Below are positions 6,273-10,624 of a DNA stretch of 10,624 nucleotides, piece after piece. The notes beneath the pieces were generated by a model. The model worked only from the letters and a program-made list of their open reading frames with translations, was not told where the DNA came from and did no database searches. The stretch spans positions 1 to 10,624 of the forward strand of contig JAAYZQ010000525.1 in assembly GCA_012514775.1 (NCBI GenBank). The letters are read 5' to 3'. A program made the translations under genes and the position numbers. Numbering within the stretch: the first letter of the stretch is position 1; every line of letters starts with the position of its first letter. Source of the stretch: Anaerolineaceae bacterium. Lineage in GTDB: Bacteria; Chloroflexota; Anaerolineae; JAAYZQ01.

Positions 6273-8135
6273 ATGCGTAAGCTAACGTTGAGCATCATGA
6301 GCCTGATGGTCGTCCTGAGTCTGCTCGTCGCCTGTGGCCCGACCCCGGCGCCGCAGGTCGTCGAGAAGATCGTGACCCAGGAAGTGGAAAAGACCGTCGT
6401 CGAAACCGTCGAGGTGGAAAAGACGGTCGTCGAGACCGTGGAGGTCGAAAAAGAGGTCGAGGTGGTCGTGACGGCCACGCCCGGCGCCGAGGCGGAGCCC
6501 GAAGCCCCGGTGACGTCCTATGAGCGCAGCGAGACCCTGTACGTCAGTGGTGCCGCCTGGGGCCCGCCTTCGAGCTGGAACCCCTTCATGACCTGGGTCC
6601 ACGCCAACACCACCGGCATCGTGGGCAACGTCTACGAGCCGTTGTACTTCTTTGACCCGCAGACCGGCGAGATGATCCCCTGGCTGGCGGAGAGCGGCGA
6701 GTGGACCGACGCCAACACCTGGCTCATGGTCCTGCGCGAGGGCATCAACTGGACGGACGGCCAGCCCATGACGGCCGAGGACGTCGTCTTTACCTTCGAG
6801 CTGGGCCAGGAGTATCCCGCCCTCTGGTTCTCGTCGGTGTGGAGCTATCTGGATAGCGTCACGGCCCTGAGCGACTACGAGGTCGAGTTCAAGTTCACGG
6901 ATGCCCTCTACCAGGAATGGGAATACAACCTCTACCACATCCCCATCATCCCCAAGCACCTGTGGGAGGGCCGGACGGAAGAAGAGATCACCGGCGGCGC
7001 CAACGAGAACCCCGTCGGCTCCGGCGCCTACATGTACGAGACCCACGCCGAAGACCGGAACGTCTGGATCCGGAACGAGGATTGGTGGGGCATCGACCTG
7101 CTGGGCCTCACGCCCGCGCCCAAGCGCATCGTCGACATCCGCACGGCCAGCAACAACATCGCCATGGGCATGGTGGTCAAGGGCGAGCTGGACCTGAGCA
7201 ACAACTTCCTGCCGGGCATCGCCGAGCTGGCCAACAAGGGCTACGTGCAAACCTACTATGCCGAAGCGCCCTACATGCTCTCGGCCAACACCGCCGTCCT
7301 GTTCCTGAACACCCAGAAACCGCCCATGGATGACCCCGCCTTCCGCCGCGCCCTGGCCTTTGCCATCAACGTGAACGACATCGTCACCGTGGCCTATGCC
7401 AACCTGGTGCGGGCGGCCAACCCCACCGGCCTGCTGCCCTCCCTGGAGCAGTTCGTGGACCAGGACGTGGTCGACAGGCTGGGCTACACCTACGATCCTG
7501 AGCAGGCGGCAGAGCTCCTGGCCGAGGCCGGCTACGTAGACGTCGACGGTGACGGGTTCGTCGAGGCGCCCGACGGCAGCAAGATCGAGCTGGAGGTCAC
7601 CTGCCCCTTCGGTTGGACCGACTGGATGGAGGCCATCAACGTCATCGCCACCAGCGCCCAGGAATCGGGCTTTAACATCAAGGCCGCCACGCCCGACTAT
7701 GGCGCCTGGAACACGGCCCTGAACGCCGGCACCTTTGACATGACCCTGAACAACTGGGCCGGCATGAGCAACACGCCCTGGACCTTGTACAACCTCCTGT
7801 TCCGGCACCCCATCCAGGAGCTGATGGCCAACGGCAACTTTGGCAAGTACGAGAACCAGGAGATGTTTGACCTGGTGGACGCCCTGGCCGCCGTGCCCAT
7901 GAGCGACCAGGAAGGCATGCAGGAAGCCTGCTCGGCCATCCAGGAGCTGATGCTGACCGAGATGCCCATGATCCCGCTGTGGTACAATGGCCTGTGGGCG
8001 CAGTTCAGCAACGCCGTCTGGAGCGACTGGCCGACGGAAGCCGATGGCACGCCCAAGACCCTGCCCACCACGTGGGCCGAGTACTGGCAGATGGGTGGCC
8101 TGCACACCCTGACGACTCTGAAGCCGGTCGAATAA
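6273..8135 (+). CDS. extracellular solute-binding lipoprotein, family 5 (Dpp/Opp type)
   Basis: A 620-residue ligand-binding lipoprotein of an ABC importer, anchored to the outer face of the membrane. The signal peptide ends in the lipobox LVAC with Cys21 as the acylated residue. Residues 29-70 form a Val/Glu/Lys-rich linker made of a ten-residue repeat, then the SBP family 5 fold begins near 85. Typical stretches are WTDGQPMTAEDVVFTFE (160-176), DDPAFRRALAFAINVNDIV (353-371) and a Ca-loop-like DVDGDGFVEAPDGS (423-436). Family 5 proteins bind peptides, nickel or oligosaccharides. In Chloroflexota and Thermotogae many serve oligosaccharides, and the CebR-like regulator and nearby GH130 favour that here. 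The ATG at 6273 is chosen over one at 6246 because AGAGGAGGAG lies six bases upstream and the signal peptide then starts cleanly. It is followed by a stable hairpin and the permease genes. Family firm, substrate inferred. Confidence 0.93.
   Translation: MRKLTLSIMSLMVVLSLLVACGPTPAPQVVEKIVTQEVEKTVVETVEVEKTVVETVEVEKEVEVVVTATPGAEAEPEAPVTSYERSETLYVSGAAWGPPSSWNPFMTWVHANTTGIVGNVYEPLYFFDPQTGEMIPWLAESGEWTDANTWLMVLREGINWTDGQPMTAEDVVFTFELGQEYPALWFSSVWSYLDSVTALSDYEVEFKFTDALYQEWEYNLYHIPIIPKHLWEGRTEEEITGGANENPVGSGAYMYETHAEDRNVWIRNEDWWGIDLLGLTPAPKRIVDIRTASNNIAMGMVVKGELDLSNNFLPGIAELANKGYVQTYYAEAPYMLSANTAVLFLNTQKPPMDDPAFRRALAFAINVNDIVTVAYANLVRAANPTGLLPSLEQFVDQDVVDRLGYTYDPEQAAELLAEAGYVDVDGDGFVEAPDGSKIELEVTCPFGWTDWMEAINVIATSAQESGFNIKAATPDYGAWNTALNAGTFDMTLNNWAGMSNTPWTLYNLLFRHPIQELMANGNFGKYENQEMFDLVDALAAVPMSDQEGMQEACSAIQELMLTEMPMIPLWYNGLWAQFSNAVWSDWPTEADGTPKTLPTTWAEYWQMGGLHTLTTLKPVE
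6381..6452 (+). repeat. in-frame 30-base repeat coding the EVEKTVVETV linker
   Basis: Codons 37-46 and 47-56 of the binding protein encode the same ten residues, EVEKTVVETV (6381-6410 and 6411-6440), followed by a partial EVEK unit (6441-6452). The copies differ mainly at third codon positions, so the peptide is conserved more than the DNA. It forms the spacer between the lipid anchor and the binding domain, possibly a helical or coiled rod. Confidence 0.85.
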
Positions 8136-8154
8136 GAGTCACGAACGAGAACCG

Positions 8155-8201
8155 GCAGCCCCCGCCCCTCCCGGTGAGTGAGGGAGGGGCGGGGTGCCTG
8201 C
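8155..8201 (+). other. intercistronic hairpin between binding protein and first permease
   Basis: CCCCGCCCCTCCC (8160-8172) pairs perfectly with GGGAGGGGCGGGG (8182-8194) over a nine-base loop. An outer GCAG/CTGC stem (8155-8158 with 8198-8201) extends it. There is no T tract. A very stable stem directly after an abundant binding-protein gene usually protects the upstream mRNA from 3' decay or reduces readthrough, so binding protein exceeds permease. The stem also covers an alternative GTG at 8194, arguing against that start. Confidence 0.75.
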
Positions 8202-8226
8202 AGCCTGGCGGAAGAGAGGAATTCGG

Positions 8227-9219
8227 GTGAAACGGTATTTCAGCAGAAAGCTCTTGCTCTACGCACTGACCTTCTTCCTGGCCGTGACCATCGACTGGAT
8301 GATCCCGCGCTTTATGCCCGGCGATCCGGTCCAGAACATGCTGTCGCGGGCCGGGCTGAACGCCGAGGCTGCACAGGTCATGTATGGTTACTTTACCCGG
8401 GCCTTTGGCATGGACGTGCCTGTCCATCAGCAGTATATCAACTTCTGGATCGCGCTGTTTCACGGCGACCTGGGGACGAGTGTCTATCTCTTCCCGCAGC
8501 CGGTCAAGGACATCATCCTCCGGGCCGTCCCCTACGACATCGCCCTGTTGTTGCCGTCCATCCTGCTGAGCTGGTGGGCGGGCAACAGCTTTGGCGCCTT
8601 TGCCGCCCGCTCCAAGTGGCTGGACAACACGGTGTCGCCCCTCGGCTACATCCTGACGGCCACGCCCTACATGTGGCTCGGCATCCTCCTGGCCTGGTTT
8701 TTCGGCATCATCCTGGGGGTCTTTCCCATCGCCGGGGCCTACGGTTTTGACCTGCGGCCCCACCTTTCCTGGACCTTTGTGCGCAGCCTGCTCAGCCACT
8801 GGTTCCTGCCCTTTGCGTCGCTGTTCCTGGTGGGCTTTGGCGGGTGGGCCATCGGCATGCGAAATCTGATCATCTACGAGCTTGAGGCAGACTACTCTCA
8901 CTACCTCGAAGCGCTGGGGGCCCCGCGCAGGCTGGTGCGCAAGTACGCCTTTCGCAACGCCATGCTCCCGCAGCTCACGGGGCTGGCGCTGCAACTGGGC
9001 GTCGTCGTCGCCGGAGCCCTGGTCACCGAGGTGGTGTTCTCCTATCCGGGCATCGGCTATCTGATCCTGGCCGCCATCCAGAACCAGGACTATTTCTTGC
9101 TGCAGGGCTGCTTCCTGTTCATCATCCTCGGCGTCCTGCTGGCCAACTTTGCCATCGACGTGGCATACGTCCTGGTGGACCCCAGGACGCGGGCAGGGAT
9201 GCAAGGAGAGACAGCATGA
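8227..9219 (+). CDS. ABC transporter permease, DppB/OppB type
   Basis: A 330-residue inner-membrane permease, one half of the importer's channel. The N-terminus MKRYFSRKLLLYALTFF and RFMPGDPVQNML (28-39) match the DppB-type opening. About six membrane segments are seen (near 10-28, 99-118, 136-165, 188-212, 253-273 and 291-315). The cytoplasmic EAA loop that docks on the ATPase is at about 220-249 (EADYSHYLEALGAPRRLVRKYAFRNAMLPQ region). FSYPGIGYLI (271-280) is a family hallmark. I start at GTG 8227, which has AGAGGA six bases before it and gives the usual family N-terminus, rather than at an in-frame GTG at 8194 inside the intercistronic hairpin. Its last codons overlap the next gene by four bases (ATGA), showing translational coupling. 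It probably pairs with the permease at 9216 and the lipoprotein at 6273. Confidence 0.93.
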   Translation: MKRYFSRKLLLYALTFFLAVTIDWMIPRFMPGDPVQNMLSRAGLNAEAAQVMYGYFTRAFGMDVPVHQQYINFWIALFHGDLGTSVYLFPQPVKDIILRAVPYDIALLLPSILLSWWAGNSFGAFAARSKWLDNTVSPLGYILTATPYMWLGILLAWFFGIILGVFPIAGAYGFDLRPHLSWTFVRSLLSHWFLPFASLFLVGFGGWAIGMRNLIIYELEADYSHYLEALGAPRRLVRKYAFRNAMLPQLTGLALQLGVVVAGALVTEVVFSYPGIGYLILAAIQNQDYFLLQGCFLFIILGVLLANFAIDVAYVLVDPRTRAGMQGETA

Positions 9220-10073
9220 TGGCGGTCAAGAAAAAGAACGAGTTGCTCTTCTTTGCCCTGCGGAACAAGAAGCTGCGCCTGAGTGTCGGTGTCATTCTCT
9301 TCTTCCTGGTGCTGGCCCTCGTCGGCCCGCTGCTCACCGAGCACAAGCCGCTGGCCTACGTGGGTCCCTTTGGCGAGCCGCCGTCACGCGACTTCTGGTT
9401 CGGGACCACGACCTTCGGGCAGGACGTCTTTACCCAGTTCGTCCACGGCCTCAAGGCCACGTTCCTGGTGGGGGTCATCGGCGGCGGGCTGGGCACGCTC
9501 CTGGGCGTGGTGGTCGGGTTCGTCGCCGGCTACCGGGGCGGCGTCGTGGACGAGGTCCTGAACATGCTGACCAACATCGTCCTGGTCATCCCCACCCTGG
9601 CGGTGCTGCTCATCATTGCCGCCTACCTGGAGGTGCGCGGCATCCTGATCGAGGCCGTCTTTATCGGCTTCACGGCCTGGCCGTGGGCGGCCAGGGCCGT
9701 CCGGGCGCAGACCTTTTCGCTGGTCAACCGCGAGTTCGTCGACCTGGCGAGGCTGACGGGCATGAAGTCGGGCAAGATCATCCTGAACGAGATCGCGCCC
9801 AACATGATGTCCTACCTGCTGCTGGTCTTTATCCTCGAGTTCGGCGGAGCCATCCTGAACGCCGCCACCCTCGACTTTATCGGGCTCGGTCCCACGGAGG
9901 GCATGTCGCTGGGCCTGATGATGAACAACGCCGTCATGTGGGGCGCGCTGCTCCTGGGGCAGTGGTGGTGGTTCGTGCCACCCGGAGCGGCCATCACGGC
10001 CATCGTCGGCGCCCTGTACGTCATGAACGTTGGACTGGACGAAGTCTTTAACCCCAAGCTAAGGGAGATGTGA
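9216..10073 (+). CDS. ABC transporter permease, DppC/OppC type
   Basis: A 285-residue second channel subunit. After a basic N-terminus (MMAVKKKNELLFFALRNKK) one membrane helix spans about 21-40. An extracytoplasmic stretch with FGTTTFGQDVFTQFVHGLK (61-79) follows; this is the DppC signature, usually GTDxxGRDxxSR, here with Gln for the common Arg. Further helices lie near 84-105, 119-138, 143-160, 198-218 and 256-272. The EAA docking loop is at about 172-196 (REFVDLARLTGMKSGKIILNEI). The ATG at 9216 overlaps the preceding stop and has AGGAG seven bases upstream; a second ATG three bases later is also possible. The stop is four bases before the ATPase start. It completes a DppBC-like heterodimer. 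Confidence 0.93.
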   Translation: MMAVKKKNELLFFALRNKKLRLSVGVILFFLVLALVGPLLTEHKPLAYVGPFGEPPSRDFWFGTTTFGQDVFTQFVHGLKATFLVGVIGGGLGTLLGVVVGFVAGYRGGVVDEVLNMLTNIVLVIPTLAVLLIIAAYLEVRGILIEAVFIGFTAWPWAARAVRAQTFSLVNREFVDLARLTGMKSGKIILNEIAPNMMSYLLLVFILEFGGAILNAATLDFIGLGPTEGMSLGLMMNNAVMWGALLLGQWWWFVPPGAAITAIVGALYVMNVGLDEVFNPKLREM

Positions 10074-10077
10074 GATC

Positions 10078-10624
10078 GTGAGCCTGCAAGCCGAGAACCT
10101 GACCGTCTACTATCAGACGCTGCACGGCGACGCCCGGGCGCTGGAGGACGCGACGTTCAGCGTGGCCGACGGCGAGATCATGGGCCTGGCCGGCGAATCG
10201 GGCTGCGGCAAGTCTACCCTGGCCAACAGCCTGATCATCCTCAAGCCGCCCATGAAGCACGTCGGCGGGCGCGTGCTCCTCGACGGCGAGGAGCTGCCCA
10301 TCGCCGACATGGAGGAGATGGACAGCTTTCGCTTCGACCGCATCTCTATCGTCCCGCAGTATGCCATGAACGCCATGAACCCGACGCGCAAGATCGGCAA
10401 GATGACGGCCGATTTGATGCGCACCCGGCAGGTGAGCTACCAGGAAATGCTGCCCGAGCTGCACCGGCGGCTGGACCTCGTCAATCTGTCGCACGAGGTG
10501 TTGAACCTGTATCCCATTGAGCTGTCGGGCGGGATGAAGCAGAGGATGGTGATGGTCCTGTCCACGCTGCTGAACCCCTCCATGCTCCTGGCCGACGAGA
10601 TCACCTCGGCCCTGGACGTGTCCA
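10078..10624 (+). CDS. ABC transporter ATP-binding protein, DppD/OppD type (partial, runs off window)
   Basis: The first 182 residues of a transporter ATPase; the 3' part lies beyond the window. ATP hydrolysis here powers the importer. Visible motifs: Walker A GESGCGKST (39-47), Q-loop at Q94 (IVPQ), signature LSGGMKQR (149-156), Walker B MLLADE (169-174) and D-loop SALD (177-180). The unusually short Walker A to signature distance and the PQYAMNAMNP stretch fit the Dpp/Opp subfamily. The C-terminal oligopeptide-transporter domain cannot be checked. The start is GTG at 10078, four bases after the preceding stop, with GGGAG ten bases upstream. A second ATPase (DppF type) would be expected next. 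Within a single transcription unit starting at 4854, this is the sixth element of the same functional set. Confidence 0.93.
   Translation, partial: MSLQAENLTVYYQTLHGDARALEDATFSVADGEIMGLAGESGCGKSTLANSLIILKPPMKHVGGRVLLDGEELPIADMEEMDSFRFDRISIVPQYAMNAMNPTRKIGKMTADLMRTRQVSYQEMLPELHRRLDLVNLSHEVLNLYPIELSGGMKQRMVMVLSTLLNPSMLLADEITSALDVS

Noticed and set aside
6282..8105. Long open frame antisense to the binding-protein gene, and similar ones antisense to both LacI genes, GH130 and the permeases
   Set aside because: All show His/Gly/Val/Arg-rich composition typical of GC-rich antisense frames and have no plausible ribosome sites or domains.
8194..8226. GTG start extending the first permease by eleven residues
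   Set aside because: It is the last base of a stable hairpin arm onward and lacks a ribosome site; the GTG at 8227 gives the usual family N-terminus.

Overview
The window looks like chromosomal DNA of a high-GC member of the Chloroflexota (Anaerolineae/Caldilineae type). The clearest sign is the lipoprotein binding protein at 6273-8135. Right after its lipobox cysteine it carries the Val/Glu/Lys 'EVEKTVVETV' repeat linker that is typical of this phylum. Strong G/C third-position bias, consensus sigma70-type promoters and GTG/TTG starts are also present. No rRNA, tRNA, CRISPR array, insertion sequence or phage gene is visible.

Left part (1-2608): a secreted phospholipase-D-like protein with a lamin-tail domain is on the minus strand (235-2223). 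Its promoter faces left inside a 385-base divergent intergenic region (2224-2608). That region also holds a 60-base imperfect inverted repeat and the rightward promoter and operator of the next operon.

Middle (2538-4670): a two-gene operon encodes a LacI-family regulator and a GH130 glycoside phosphorylase. Only one base separates their codons. The AT-rich palindromic operator overlaps the -10 box and the transcription start.

Right part (4819-10624): a perfect-consensus promoter is bracketed on its downstream side by two GGGAGCGCTCCC-type operators. It drives a second LacI-family regulator, followed by an oligopeptide/oligosaccharide (Dpp/Opp-family) ABC importer: binding lipoprotein, two permeases with overlapping or closely spaced genes, and the first ATPase, which runs off the window end. 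Strong hairpins lie between regulator and binding protein and between binding protein and first permease. They probably set unequal expression within one operon.

Working model (inference): the importer brings beta-linked oligosaccharides into the cell, plausibly beta-mannosides or mixed gluco/manno-oligosaccharides. GH130 phosphorolyses them to alpha-mannose 1-phosphate. Two LacI-type regulators with different recognition helices, hinges and operators control the two halves. The pairing of a TM1225-like GH130 with a Dpp-type importer recalls the Thermotoga maritima mannoside locus. The phospholipase-D-like gene is divergent and probably unrelated.
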